Of a DNA stretch of 64,000 nt, positions 26,519-36,778 are shown in pieces. The translations under genes and the position numbers were made by a program. The notes under the pieces were generated by a model, which made no database searches, had not been told where the DNA came from, and saw nothing but the letters and a program-made list of their open reading frames with translations. The stretch is from Sediminibacterium sp. Gen4 (GTDB lineage Bacteria; Bacteroidota; Bacteroidia; Chitinophagales; Chitinophagaceae). Numbering within the stretch: the stretch's first letter is position 1; every line of letters begins with the position of its first letter. The stretch is from positions 1 through 64,000 of the forward strand of contig JACBFI010000007.1 in the NCBI GenBank assembly GCA_013391385.1. Direction: 5' to 3'.

Positions 26519-29023
26519 ATGAATAAATGTAAAATTTTCTGTGCAGTTAGAAAAGTTAAAGACAGATTGCAAATTAAACAATCAAGTCCAATAAAATTTT
26601 TTTTATTGTTTGTGTTGGTTTTTTGGTTCGGAATTGCAACCGCACAAAATACAGACAATATTCGGGGCTCTGTGATAGATGAAAAAAAGGAAGCCGTATA
26701 CGGTGCTACTGCCATGTTATATAAGACAGGTGATAGCACACTCGTGAAAGCAATATTCACAGATAAAGATGGTGGTTTTTTGTTTGAAAAAGTAAAGCCT
26801 GGTAGGTATTTCGTCGTTATTACCATGATAGGGTATAAAAAACACTTTTCTGAAACTTTCAGTATTAAAAATGCTAGTATTGATCTGCCCGTAATACTAC
26901 TTACGGTTGAGTCAAAAATACTGAGTCAGGTAATTGTACAAGCGCGTAAACCTTTATTTGAACAGAAAGCGGACAAATTCGTTGTCAACGTGGATGCTTC
27001 TCCGGTTAACGCAGGTGCAAGTGCACTTGAAATATTGGAGAAATCTCCAGGTATTACTGTTGATAAAGATGGCAATGTAAGTCTTAAAGGAAAAGCAGGG
27101 GTTCAGTTTTTTATTGACGGCAAGCCTGCATATATCTCAGGACAGGACCTCGTAAACTATCTGAGTAATCTCAATGGTAATTTGCTTGATCAAATCGAAA
27201 TAATGACCAATCCGCCTGCGAAATATGATGCTGCAGGAAACAGTGGGATCATTAATATAAAAACGAAAAGAACAAAGCAGATTGGATACATAGTAAATCT
27301 GTCTACTGGATATACGCTGGGTATTTATGGTCGTAATAATCAAAGCGTAAACTTTAATTACCGGAAAAATAAAATAAACATCTTTGGTAATATAAGCCGG
27401 AATCAAAATAAAATACTCAGAACCTATGATATTAACAGGCAATTCGTGGATAGGATCTCTAATCAAGTTACTGCTGTTTTAAATCAGAGTTCAGATAAGT
27501 TGAACAACAGCACAGTTAACGAGGCTAAAATAGGTGCTGACATTTATTTTAATAGTAAGACTAATGCAGGAGTTGTTTTTACAGGATTCAATAATCCTGG
27601 AAGCGCTAATAGCGAAGGGATCATATATGTTAGAAGCCCTTCGGGTACAGTGCAGCAGCGAACTTTGGCTGACACACGAAGTGTCAGTCGCTGGAAAAAC
27701 TTTAATGGTAATATTAATCTTCGTCATCTTTTTGATAGTATTGGCCGTGAGTTATCTATTGATCTTGATTACCTGCGTTATGATCAGTATTTCAATCAAG
27801 ACCTTGTAAGTAATTTATTGCAAAACTCAGGTGGGTCACTTATACTTTCTGATACCCTTCTCGGAAACCTGCCATTGTATATTAATATTTACTCAGCAAA
27901 AGCAGATTTTGTACACCCAATGAAAAAAGGAGCTAAACTGGAAGCGGGGGTTAAAATAGCTTATGTTGAAACAGATGCCAATGCTATTTACGACAGCGTG
28001 ATTAATAACACATTGATACCTGATGCGGGAAGAAGCAATCATTTTGTTTATGATGAACGTATTAGTGCTGCTTACCTAAACTATAGCAAATCATTCTCGT
28101 CTAAAATCAACGGAACATTTGGGCTCAGAGCAGAAAATACCCTTGCACATGGTAACCAAATAACAACAGGTGAAACCTTTAAGCTGGCATATACAAAATT
28201 GTTTCCTACAATGTTTTTACAATACAAGGCTGATAAATCTAACAGCCTGAATTTAAATTATGGCCGTAGAATCCGACGTCCAGATTATGAAAGCTTAAAT
28301 CCATTCATGAAATTTTTGGACAAATACACTTTTGAACAGGGAAATCCCAGGCTTCAACCACAATTCAGTCATAATATAGAGTTAAGTCATGCATTTAAAG
28401 GATGGTTGACAACAACATTTAATTACACGAGTACCAATAATATTATTCAAATGGTGCTGGAGCAGAATGAAACCACAAAAGAAACATTTGCCAGACAGGA
28501 TAATATAGCAAGCCTGAGACAAATTGGAGTTTCAATACTTGCATACAAACAGGTTAAAAACATAAGTGCTAATTTATTTGTGAATGCTTATCAAAATGAA
28601 TTTAAGGGAATGGTGAATAATACATTCCTGGAATTAAAGGCAGCCACAGTAGTATTAAATGGGACGCTTTCTTACAAATTTAAAAAGGGATTAGTAGTGG
28701 AAACCAGTGGTTTTTACCGTACAGCCGGTGTAGAAGGTGTTTTTACTATACAACCGCTGGGTGCTATACATTTTGGATTAAGTATGCCCGTGCTTAAGAA
28801 TGCAGGCTCACTTCGCCTGGCAGCAAGGGATATATTCTGGACTCAAAAAGCAAAAGGATCTAGCAGGTTTGGCACTGTTGATGCTGCATTTAAACAAACA
28901 CCCGACTCCAGAACGATTGGCCTACAGTTTGCATACCGTATTACAAAAGGAAAAACGACTAACAATAAACGTAAAAACGGAAGTGCAAGTGATGAACAGG
29001 GAAGGGTGAAGATTTCTGATTAA
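26519..29023 (+). CDS. TonB-dependent receptor-like outer membrane protein (OMP_b-brl_3 type)
   Basis: An 834-residue outer membrane protein. A cytoplasmic basic start and hydrophobic signal (about 24-42, FFLLFVLVFWFGIATA) are followed by a carboxypeptidase-regulatory-like domain (about 47-125; GSVIDEKKEAVYGATAMLY), a TonB plug (about 140-240; SALEILEKSPGITVDKDGNVSLKG, VNYLSNLNGNLLDQIEIMTNPPAKYDAAG, read in parts) and a large beta barrel. The phrase NPPAKYDAAGNSGIINI is typical of this receptor group in Bacteroidota, which is often paired with LytTR two-component systems. Genes for a secreted unknown protein and a TlpA protein follow within 21 and about 20 bp. Confidence 0.9.
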   Translation: MNKCKIFCAVRKVKDRLQIKQSSPIKFFLLFVLVFWFGIATAQNTDNIRGSVIDEKKEAVYGATAMLYKTGDSTLVKAIFTDKDGGFLFEKVKPGRYFVVITMIGYKKHFSETFSIKNASIDLPVILLTVESKILSQVIVQARKPLFEQKADKFVVNVDASPVNAGASALEILEKSPGITVDKDGNVSLKGKAGVQFFIDGKPAYISGQDLVNYLSNLNGNLLDQIEIMTNPPAKYDAAGNSGIINIKTKRTKQIGYIVNLSTGYTLGIYGRNNQSVNFNYRKNKINIFGNISRNQNKILRTYDINRQFVDRISNQVTAVLNQSSDKLNNSTVNEAKIGADIYFNSKTNAGVVFTGFNNPGSANSEGIIYVRSPSGTVQQRTLADTRSVSRWKNFNGNINLRHLFDSIGRELSIDLDYLRYDQYFNQDLVSNLLQNSGGSLILSDTLLGNLPLYINIYSAKADFVHPMKKGAKLEAGVKIAYVETDANAIYDSVINNTLIPDAGRSNHFVYDERISAAYLNYSKSFSSKINGTFGLRAENTLAHGNQITTGETFKLAYTKLFPTMFLQYKADKSNSLNLNYGRRIRRPDYESLNPFMKFLDKYTFEQGNPRLQPQFSHNIELSHAFKGWLTTTFNYTSTNNIIQMVLEQNETTKETFARQDNIASLRQIGVSILAYKQVKNISANLFVNAYQNEFKGMVNNTFLELKAATVVLNGTLSYKFKKGLVVETSGFYRTAGVEGVFTIQPLGAIHFGLSMPVLKNAGSLRLAARDIFWTQKAKGSSRFGTVDAAFKQTPDSRTIGLQFAYRITKGKTTNNKRKNGSASDEQGRVKISD

Positions 29024-29043
29024 GAGCAGTAAAAGCAAATCAT

Positions 29044-30345
29044 ATGAAAAGGAATTATTTGTGTTATATCATCTTTCTATTTTGTTCATCATCTCTTACT
29101 GCACAATTGAAGCTATTGCCTGATGCGAATAACTTTGACAAAAAGTTTCTAAAAGACATAAAATATGAAATGGCTTGTTTCGCGCTGCTTCGTGGCAAAG
29201 AGATTGAAGTAAGCTCATTTGTTGTACAGATTCAAAAAAAAACAGGGTTGCTTTCGGTGTACACATCTTTAAAAATGTATAGCACAGGTGAACAGTGGAT
29301 TGATACTAGTGTTGCTGATGCTAATACGCTAAAACCTGTATATCGATCGTCTCATAATCCAAATAGGGAACTTATGTTGAAGTATAGGAAAAAGGTAACA
29401 GGCTTTTCTTTAATTAAAAAAACAAATGAACGAATTCAAATCAAAGAACAGGTAAAGGAGTCTTTTTTCGACAGCTATATCTATCCGTATATACTTGGAG
29501 CACTTCCACTATCATCTGGTTATAAAGGGAACTTGCCTGTGTATGATTTTAAACCAGGAAGTACGAACAATATCAAAAATACCCGCATTGAAGAAGTAAA
29601 AAGCAATATGTATGAAAGTGAAATGACGGGTGAGCATCAAGTTTGGCAGGTTAGTATTTTTGAAGAATCATCAGGTGAGAAATATGATTATTTTATCGAT
29701 AAAGAAGACCGTAAACTATGGAAAATTAATATTCTTGCTGCGGATGGACAAAAATATATCCTGTACAATAAAGAGCTGGATTATAACCCCATCAAATCCG
29801 TATTTGATAAGAAAGAAACACTAAGACTAATTGAATCAGGTAGTGCAGTTATTAAAGGAGTAACTTATAAAAAAGATAATGAAAACGAAGGACTTCTTTC
29901 AGGAATAGCTATCCTAAATATCAATAAAAAACAATTCGCTCCTATCGGCACTTCTGTACTCTTATTTCCTTACACAGAATATTTTAAAGAATGGATTAGC
30001 TTAAATGAAAAGCTAAGAAAAAAAGGAAGATCTATCCCACTTTCCAAAGAAGCTGCAGAATGTATTAAAGCAACAACTGTCTATGACAACGATGGCCATT
30101 TTGAATTTACCGGGTTGATGCCAGGCAGTTTTATGCTCTATACCGAGTTTGGATATGTGCATACTTCTCTGCGAACAGAAGTAATTGGTTATACAGATAC
30201 CTACATAAACGGAATGTTTGCAGGCAGTAGTGAGAGAACAACAAGCTATCGGGAAGGTTCCAACGCAGTTGCAAGTATAAAAAAAATTATAACAATCAGA
30301 AAAGCGGGGGAAAAAATTGAAATTAAACTCAAACAAACATTATAA
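29044..30345 (+). CDS. Secreted protein of unknown function in the TonB-receptor operon
   Basis: A 433-residue exported protein with a signal peptide (about 1-20, ending SLTAQ). The body is beta-rich. The C-terminal third has a carboxypeptidase-regulatory-like flavour (GVTYKKDNENEGLLSGIAILNIN ... NDGHFEFTGLMPGSFMLY, read in parts), often found in Bacteroidota surface or periplasmic proteins. I do not recognise the N-terminal domain. It is 20 bp downstream of the receptor and 20 bp upstream of the TlpA gene, so the three form one operon and presumably act together at the cell envelope. Confidence 0.75.
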   Translation: MKRNYLCYIIFLFCSSSLTAQLKLLPDANNFDKKFLKDIKYEMACFALLRGKEIEVSSFVVQIQKKTGLLSVYTSLKMYSTGEQWIDTSVADANTLKPVYRSSHNPNRELMLKYRKKVTGFSLIKKTNERIQIKEQVKESFFDSYIYPYILGALPLSSGYKGNLPVYDFKPGSTNNIKNTRIEEVKSNMYESEMTGEHQVWQVSIFEESSGEKYDYFIDKEDRKLWKINILAADGQKYILYNKELDYNPIKSVFDKKETLRLIESGSAVIKGVTYKKDNENEGLLSGIAILNINKKQFAPIGTSVLLFPYTEYFKEWISLNEKLRKKGRSIPLSKEAAECIKATTVYDNDGHFEFTGLMPGSFMLYTEFGYVHTSLRTEVIGYTDTYINGMFAGSSERTTSYREGSNAVASIKKIITIRKAGEKIEIKLKQTL

Positions 30346-30365
30346 ACGTGACTAAAATAAATAGT

Positions 30366-31472
30366 ATGCTAAAGAAATTAATATCGCTGTGCATATTGAT
30401 TCATTTCTTTTATAACGTAGATGCACAGAAAAAAGACCACAACGTATATGAAAATACTTATACCATTAAAGGTTTTGCACATGGATATAAAGATAGTTCA
30501 TGGCTTTATCTTGAAGATTTAAGTTTGTCTGGAAAAATTATAGATTCCTCTGTAATCATTAAAGAACAGTTTTATTTTTCTTCAAAAAAATTATTAACAG
30601 TACCTGCTAAACAATATATATTAAGGACCAAATCCTATAGTGATTACAAATATTTTTGGATGGAGGATAAGCCAGTTGTTTTTAGTGGTGTAAAGGGAAA
30701 GTTCACAAATGCTAAAATCAATGGTTCAGTTACGCAAACATTGAGTGACGAATTTCAAAGTTTTTCAGACCCCCTGATAATAGAAATTGATAGTTTGAAG
30801 CGTAACTATGGTACAACTGATCCGGCAATGTGGAATAAGATTCTTGATTTGGAAAAAGAACTAAAACATAAATCTGCACAGTTTATAGAACGGAACAACT
30901 CATCAATTATTAGTGCTTATTTACTGAAGATTTATTGTAAATCATGGGGTCTTACACTTACAACACAGCTTTATAACAAGCTTACACCTGAAAATCAAAA
31001 AAGCGATGATGGTATTTCTATAAATAGATTTATCAACCTAAATAAAAATATAGAAGTTGGTAAAACATTTGCCGATTTTGAACAAAAGTCTATTGATGGA
31101 AATGTAATTCGTTTATCCTCATTAAAAGGTAATTATATACTTCTGGAGTTTTGGGCCTCCTGGTGTGGTCCATGCATAAGGGAAAATCCAAATCTGGTTA
31201 AAGTCTACACTAAATACAAAAGCCGTGGCTTCGAAATTTTTGGGGTGTCACTTGATGTAAGTGCGATGCAATGGAAAAAGGCTATTGATAAAGATGCACT
31301 CCCCTGGCTTAATGTGAGCGATTTAAAAGGTGCAGATAATGAAGCAGCACTTATCTACGGGGTTTATGAGATTCCTTCAAACTTTTTAATAGACCCAAGT
31401 GGAAAAATTATTGCAAAAAATTTACGTGGGGAAAATCTTGAATTAAAATTAAAAGAATTACTGGGTGAATAG
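30366..31472 (+). CDS. TlpA-family thiol-disulfide oxidoreductase with DUF4369-like N-terminus
   Basis: A 368-residue exported thioredoxin. A signal peptide (MLKKLISLCILIHFFYNVDAQ, read in parts) precedes a beta-sandwich domain of the DUF4369 type (about 30-135; YTIKGFAHGYKDSSWLYLEDL), a helical linker, and a TlpA domain (about 235-368) with FWASWCGPCIRENP. The CGPC pair is the redox centre. The frame is open from a GTG at 30348, but the ATG at 30366 fits the signal peptide. Such TlpA proteins reduce or isomerise disulfides in the periplasm. It is the third gene of the receptor operon. Confidence 0.88.
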   Translation: MLKKLISLCILIHFFYNVDAQKKDHNVYENTYTIKGFAHGYKDSSWLYLEDLSLSGKIIDSSVIIKEQFYFSSKKLLTVPAKQYILRTKSYSDYKYFWMEDKPVVFSGVKGKFTNAKINGSVTQTLSDEFQSFSDPLIIEIDSLKRNYGTTDPAMWNKILDLEKELKHKSAQFIERNNSSIISAYLLKIYCKSWGLTLTTQLYNKLTPENQKSDDGISINRFINLNKNIEVGKTFADFEQKSIDGNVIRLSSLKGNYILLEFWASWCGPCIRENPNLVKVYTKYKSRGFEIFGVSLDVSAMQWKKAIDKDALPWLNVSDLKGADNEAALIYGVYEIPSNFLIDPSGKIIAKNLRGENLELKLKELLGE

Positions 31473-31599
31473 ACTTAAGGTAAAAACAAACGGTTAAAAT
31501 AGCAATATAAACTGAAACAGTTTTTACATTCACTTACACATACAGCTTTGAAACGCTCTTTTAGGTACGCTTTATTCTACTCAAAAATCAATCAATATT

Positions 31600-33216
31600 A
31601 TGCGACTATTATTTACCATTTTGTTTGCCAGCGTTTTTACATTAACATATGGGCAAATTCCTGACTCGCTTTCAGGAAAAATAGACGCAATTTTTGCCGA
31701 ATATCAAAAACCAAATTCACCAGGCTGTGCATTGGCTATTTTAAAGGACGGGAAAATTATATACCAACGGGGTTATGGAATATCTAATTTGGAATATAAT
31801 ATTCCGATCTCTCCTACTTCGATTTTTCATATCGCTTCTATTTCTAAACAATTTACAGCAGCAGCCATAATTCGTTTATCGCTGGAAGGTAAGCTATCCT
31901 TAAATGATGATATTAGAAAATATATACCTGAAGTCCCTGATTTTGGACATTCAATTACTTTCAATAACATCATACATCATACAAGTGGGATTAGAGATCA
32001 ATGGGTTTTACAATGGTTGGCAGGTTGGCGAAGAGATGATGTGATTACGGAAAAGGATATTCTTGATATGCTGAGTAGGCAGAGAACATTGAATTTTTCT
32101 CCCGGAGACGAATACTCTTATTGCAATACCGGCTTTACATTAGCTGCATTGGCTGTAAAAAGAATTACAGGCGTTTCACTGAGACAATATACGGATTCGG
32201 TGTTTTTCAAACCGCTTAAAATGGCTAATACACATTTCCATAGTGACCACTCTGAAATTACACCTAATCGTACATCAGCATACAGAAAAGATGAACAGGG
32301 CATTTTCAAAATAAGCATTCCGGTATTTGATAATTATGGTGCGACAAGCCTTTTCACAACAGTGGACGACCTGGCAAAATGGGATGAAAATTTTTATACT
32401 AAAAAAATTGGTGGTGAGGACTTTATTTTTTTGATGCAAAAAACGGGATTTCTCAATGACAAAACACCTGAAAACTATGCAGCCGGGCTTATTATAAGTA
32501 ATTACAAAGGTTATAAAACGGTTGAACACTCCGGTGCTGATGCAGGGTATAGAAGTAATTTCATAAGATTCCCGGAAGAACATTTTTCAGTTGTGCTATT
32601 GGCAAATCTTTCAAGCATAAACCCCAACTTACTTTCATATAAAGTTGCAGATCTGTTTTTAAAAGACAAAAGTATTCCACTGCCAACGTTTAAGCAAGAT
32701 AATAATGTGGTGCAGAGCTGGGTAGGAGATTATTTTGACATGAAAACACAATCTTTAGTAAAAATAAATTTTAAAAATGATAAACTTAACATGGGTTCAA
32801 TAGAATTAGTTACTACTGGAAACAATACTTTTAAAACACCAAACTCATTATCTACACTGACATTTACAAATGATGAGCAGAACACACAAATGGAAGTTTT
32901 CACACAAGGCGAAGGGCATACTACTTACAAGAAAGTAAATAAAATCGCATCATCTACAGTAAATCTTGAAGAGTACAAGGGAGATTTTTATAGTTCAGAA
33001 TTAGACACAAAATATATTGTGTCGATAAAGGATAACAGCCTGGTAATAAAAATACCAAGAAACGACGAGGTGAAACTATCTCCTTTCTTAGAGGATATAT
33101 TTACGGGTAATTTCATTATAAGATTCCAGCGTAATAAAAAAAATAAAATTGAAGGTTTTTATTTAAGTGCAGGGAGAGTACGTAATTTATATTATTCTAA
33201 AATAGCAACTCAATAG
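31600..33216 (+). CDS. Class C beta-lactamase-like serine hydrolase
   Basis: A 538-residue exported serine hydrolase of the beta-lactamase/D-alanyl-D-alanine peptidase family. After a signal peptide (about 1-18) come the three active-site motifs: S-I-S-K near residues 80-83 (HIASISKQFTA), Y-x-N as YCN (EYSYCNTGFTLAALAV), and HSG in place of KTG (TVEHSGADAGYRS). The HSG form is usual in esterase and peptidase members of the family. About 180 extra C-terminal residues form a beta-rich domain (DUF3471-like). It may act on peptidoglycan peptides or esters; true beta-lactamase activity is less likely than for the B1 enzyme at 22500. Confidence 0.87.
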   Translation: MRLLFTILFASVFTLTYGQIPDSLSGKIDAIFAEYQKPNSPGCALAILKDGKIIYQRGYGISNLEYNIPISPTSIFHIASISKQFTAAAIIRLSLEGKLSLNDDIRKYIPEVPDFGHSITFNNIIHHTSGIRDQWVLQWLAGWRRDDVITEKDILDMLSRQRTLNFSPGDEYSYCNTGFTLAALAVKRITGVSLRQYTDSVFFKPLKMANTHFHSDHSEITPNRTSAYRKDEQGIFKISIPVFDNYGATSLFTTVDDLAKWDENFYTKKIGGEDFIFLMQKTGFLNDKTPENYAAGLIISNYKGYKTVEHSGADAGYRSNFIRFPEEHFSVVLLANLSSINPNLLSYKVADLFLKDKSIPLPTFKQDNNVVQSWVGDYFDMKTQSLVKINFKNDKLNMGSIELVTTGNNTFKTPNSLSTLTFTNDEQNTQMEVFTQGEGHTTYKKVNKIASSTVNLEEYKGDFYSSELDTKYIVSIKDNSLVIKIPRNDEVKLSPFLEDIFTGNFIIRFQRNKKNKIEGFYLSAGRVRNLYYSKIATQ

Positions 33217-33269
33217 TATAGTCAATTTGATTTACAAATTTAGATCATTCGCAAGATCAGTATTAGAAA

Positions 33270-33407
33270 ATGAAAGGCACTAAAATAATATCAGCTTTAG
33301 GCTATCTGAGGTTGAATGGTTGTTATCACTTCGAATTTAACTTAACACCATCTATGATTTTAAATAATAGGTCACCCCAACAAGAGATAGAATTACTTTC
33401 AAAATAA
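33270..33407 (+). CDS. Short orphan open frame
   Basis: A 45-codon ATG-started frame in the gap before the alpha/beta hydrolase (MKGTKIISALGYLRLNGCYHF at the front). It may be a small gene or the rest of a broken one. No family is recognised. Confidence 0.2.
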   Translation: MKGTKIISALGYLRLNGCYHFEFNLTPSMILNNRSPQQEIELLSK

Positions 33408-33438
33408 ATGACTGATAGGGGATCAAAACAATAATATA

Positions 33439-34221
33439 ATGCACATGATAAATAGCAAAGAAATTATATTTATACACGGGCTTCATGAGAATGCTCATAC
33501 ATGGAAAGAATGGAAATTGTTTTTTGAAAATTTAGGATATAAATGTCATGCTCAAGACTATCCTTATCATCAGGGTGCGCCTTCAGTATTAAGGCAAAAT
33601 TCGAATCAACAACTTCGAAAAATCAGGCTCAATGATGTTGTTAACCATTATGCTAATTACATAGAAAGCTTAAATAATAATAGTCCGATTCTAGTAGGGC
33701 ATTCTATGGGAGGGCTTATTGTTCAAAAATTGATACAGATGGGAAAAGGATCATTAGGCGTTTGTATAACCTCAGCTTCACCAAAAGGAGTCCTTAGCTT
33801 AAAATGGAGTTTTATTAGGTCGAACATAGGGGTTATTAACCCATTTAAAGGTAATAGCTTATTCTGTGGCACAAGAGAGTGGTTTCACTATGCAATTTGT
33901 AATACATTGACACGGGAACAGTCAGATAAAATTTATGAAACGGCAGTTGTTCCTGAAAGCAGGAATATTCCAAGAAGCAGCAGATTAACCGATGGAAAAA
34001 TTGATTTTAACAGACCACATAGACCACTTTTGTTTGTAAGTGCTGAAAGAGACAATATCATACCTGTAAGCTTGACAATAAAAAACGTTAAGGCTTATAA
34101 AGACAAGACAAGTATAATAGACTTCAAGGAATTCAAAGAACGTTCACACAGTATCTGTTTTCAACATGGCTGGCAGGAAGTCGCTCAATTTATTCATGAG
34201 TGGGTTATAAAAAATCAATAA
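33439..34221 (+). CDS. Alpha/beta-fold hydrolase
   Basis: A 260-residue cytoplasmic hydrolase. The oxyanion motif IHGLHENAHTW is near residues 11-21, the nucleophile elbow is VGHSMGG (Ser near residue 89), the acid is in FVSAERDNIIP, and the catalytic His is in ERSHSICFQHGW. The order and spacing are those of the family. The substrate cannot be told. It has no close operon partner; the ATG at 33445 is an equally good start. Confidence 0.85.
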   Translation: MHMINSKEIIFIHGLHENAHTWKEWKLFFENLGYKCHAQDYPYHQGAPSVLRQNSNQQLRKIRLNDVVNHYANYIESLNNNSPILVGHSMGGLIVQKLIQMGKGSLGVCITSASPKGVLSLKWSFIRSNIGVINPFKGNSLFCGTREWFHYAICNTLTREQSDKIYETAVVPESRNIPRSSRLTDGKIDFNRPHRPLLFVSAERDNIIPVSLTIKNVKAYKDKTSIIDFKEFKERSHSICFQHGWQEVAQFIHEWVIKNQ

Positions 34222-34435
34222 AACATGGAAATGATAGTGCAAGAATAAGTTTCATTCTAAGGTTATTAATAGGAAAGTGTAAATAGTCTAAAAAATCAAC
34301 AAGCGGAATAAATCTTGGATCATAAGATTTGTAGATCAAAAATCATTAAAAGATAGCAATGCGTACTGCTTATGTTATAGTCTAATTGGTTGGGTTGTAA
34401 CATTACAAAACAGCCTTTAATACACGAATTAATTT

Positions 34436-35086
34436 ATGATAAAAAAAAAGAAATTCATACCAGCATTGGGCTATAATTGGTTGACAGATTTTTATGACCT
34501 GGCAATTAAATTAACCATGCCTGAGACAAAGTTCAGAAACAAGCTAATTGATGAATTGGATCCAAAAAACAATGAAAATATACTTGAATTTGGCTTTGGA
34601 ACGGGTCAAAACATTGTATTGGCAATTCAACGTAATAACTTAGCTAATTTTAATGGTGTTGATATTGACCAAAAAGTTAAAGTAATTGCTGAACATAAAA
34701 TCAATAAGCTAGGTCTTAAGGCAAATCTTGAACTCTATGACGGCAAGGTATTTCCCTATGAAAATAATTCGTTTGATAAAGTATTTAGTTCTTTAGTTTT
34801 TCATCAACTTGACAGGGAAACAAAATTACAATGCTTGAAAGAAATATATCGAGTGTTAAAACCAAATGGACAACTTGTTATTGGAGATTGGGGGCGAGCT
34901 AGGACAATATTAATGAGAATTGCGTTTTACACAGTTCAAATTCTTGACGGATTTGAAACTACAAATGATAATGTTAATGGACTATTGCCAAACTTTATTA
35001 AGGATGCTGGGTTTACTGATGTCGAAGAAACAAGTTTTTTAAATACTAAAATTGGCACATACTCATATTACAAAGCGAATAAATAA
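34436..35086 (+). CDS. Class I SAM-dependent methyltransferase
   Basis: A 216-residue protein with the SAM-binding motif I ENILEFGFGTGQN (about residues 43-55), motif II region FNGVDIDQK, the acidic loop SFDKVFSSLVFHQL and the post-motif IYRVLKPNGQLVIGDWG. This is the Methyltransf_11/25 pattern, as in UbiE-like enzymes. An N-terminal helix region (YNWLTDFYDLAIKLTMP) is also seen in this group. Substrate unknown; a lipid or quinone-like small molecule is possible. It stands alone. Confidence 0.87.
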   Translation: MIKKKKFIPALGYNWLTDFYDLAIKLTMPETKFRNKLIDELDPKNNENILEFGFGTGQNIVLAIQRNNLANFNGVDIDQKVKVIAEHKINKLGLKANLELYDGKVFPYENNSFDKVFSSLVFHQLDRETKLQCLKEIYRVLKPNGQLVIGDWGRARTILMRIAFYTVQILDGFETTNDNVNGLLPNFIKDAGFTDVEETSFLNTKIGTYSYYKANK

Positions 35087-35089
35087 CAG

Positions 35090-35310
35090 CCTGATCCGGA
35101 AAATACCTGACCCTTACAAAGGTCTGACAACTTCATCGATCACCTCCAGCCCGTCCTCAAACAATTGAATATCTTAATTCGCATCGGCATCTTTTTTCAC
35201 CGCCAACTCCAAAAAACTCTACCCTAGGAAGCAGATTTCTTACAAGAAATAGCCATCACCAATAGCTTCAACAGAAAACGAATGCACCCATTGTTCATGA
35301 AAATATTCTA
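35090..35310 (-). pseudogene. Remnant of a broken gene of unknown family
   Basis: In the gap before the amidohydrolase, the minus strand reads a protein-like frame broken by stops: SVEAIGDGYFL, stop, EICFLG, stop, SFLELAVKKDADAN, stop, DIQLFEDGLEVIDEVVRPL, stop. The acidic, helical character of the last part looks like real coding sequence. I do not recognise the parent. Confidence 0.4.
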
Positions 35311-35338
35311 ATTTAACATAATAAATAAACCACCACCA

Positions 35339-36619
35339 ATGAGACTATCCCTCACACTATTTTGTTTATTATTATTTATATGCCCATATGGACAGACTAC
35401 AGTAATAAAAGCAAAATCCTACCTTGATATTAGAGCAGGAAAACTGATTGTACCTGCTGTTTTAATAATTGAGAATGGATTAATAAAAGAAATTAACCCC
35501 AAAACTATTCCTGAAGGAGCAGCAATAATAGACCTTGGAAGCAAGACGATTCTACCTGGATTAATGGACATGCATGTCCATCTCGAAATAAACCTTGACC
35601 CCGGATATAATTTCCATCCGGTTACAGAAAACGCCAGCAAAAGAGTTCTTCGGGCTGCGAGCAATGCAAAGTTGACACTAATGTCAGGATTTACGACTGT
35701 TAGAAACATGGGGCAAACGCATCCTTCACGAATTCTGATTGATGTAGCATTGTCAGAGGCATCGGACAAGGATTGGATTGAAGCTCCGAGAATAATTCCA
35801 TCTGGTCATATGTTAAGCATAACAGGAGGACATGGAGACCCGGCAATGCATGGAGGGTTTTCAGAGGGTGTCATGGATTTAGGACCCGAGAATGGTGTAG
35901 CGGATGGCGTAGATGAGGTAATAAAAGCGACTCGTTATCAAATTAAGTATGGTGCAAGGGTAATAAAAATAATGGCAACAGCCGGGGTTTTTTCTCTTGA
36001 AAATACAGTCGGTGCGCAACAATTCACTTATGAAGAGATGAAGGCGATTGTGGATGAAGCCAGAAGGCACGAAGTAAAAGTTGCTGCGCATGCTCATGGT
36101 ACAGAGGGCATCATTTCTGCTATTCATGCAGGGGTTGCCTCAATTGAACATGGATCGATACTGGATGATATAGCCATTAACCTGATGAAAGAGAAGGGAG
36201 TATACTTAGTACCCACTACAGCACTGATGGATTTACTAGCGGATAGTTATGACAAGCTGGACAAAAGGATTGTAGAGAAAGCAAAGTATGTGACAGCATT
36301 AGGCCGGGAAAGTCATTCGAAAGCATTCAAATTGGGCGTAAGGGTAGCCATGGGTACCGATGCTCCTTTAGTACCGCATGGGAAAAATGCACTTGAGATA
36401 ACCGCAATGGTTAAGCGAGGAATGAAGCCGCTGGAGGCAATCCGTGCAAGTACAATTAACTCGGCAGACCTTTTAGGAATCAAAGACAGAGGGGAATTAA
36501 AAGCCGGACTTTTAGCCGACATCATTGCAGTTGAAGGAAATCCCTTGGATCAAATTGAAATTTTAGAGAAGGTGTATTTTGTCATGAAGGGTGGGAAGAT
36601 TTACAAGCATCAACATTGA
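35339..36619 (+). CDS. Secreted amidohydrolase (imidazolonepropionase-like)
   Basis: A 426-residue metal-dependent hydrolase with a signal peptide (about 1-19), so it acts in the periplasm or outside. Family motifs are all present: GLMDMHVHLE (metal-binding HxH), a Lys in VIKIMATAGVF (about residue 211), AAHAHG, ASIEHG and the last Asp in MGTDAPLVPHG. The composite N/C-terminal beta sandwich (PGLMD and LLADIIAVEGNPL) is normal. Relatives include prolidase- and imidazolonepropionase-like enzymes; many secreted members cleave Xaa-Pro or cyclic amides. Substrate not determined. Confidence 0.9.
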   Translation: MRLSLTLFCLLLFICPYGQTTVIKAKSYLDIRAGKLIVPAVLIIENGLIKEINPKTIPEGAAIIDLGSKTILPGLMDMHVHLEINLDPGYNFHPVTENASKRVLRAASNAKLTLMSGFTTVRNMGQTHPSRILIDVALSEASDKDWIEAPRIIPSGHMLSITGGHGDPAMHGGFSEGVMDLGPENGVADGVDEVIKATRYQIKYGARVIKIMATAGVFSLENTVGAQQFTYEEMKAIVDEARRHEVKVAAHAHGTEGIISAIHAGVASIEHGSILDDIAINLMKEKGVYLVPTTALMDLLADSYDKLDKRIVEKAKYVTALGRESHSKAFKLGVRVAMGTDAPLVPHGKNALEITAMVKRGMKPLEAIRASTINSADLLGIKDRGELKAGLLADIIAVEGNPLDQIEILEKVYFVMKGGKIYKHQH

Positions 36620-36778
36620 CAGAAAAATATACAACAGGTTACACTTAATCCCTGCTGATAAAACGTTGTGGACGGAGGATAAATTTCAAGACTTTACTAA
36701 ATCAAGAGCAAATCTGATTTTGAATTGTAGTGTAACCCAAGTAAAATAGCCTTTAGAATTGGCTGTTGCATCTTCAAA

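Noticed and set aside
26473-26826. Minus-strand frame of 117 codons at the start of the TonB receptor
   Set aside because: Antisense to the signal peptide and first domain of the receptor.
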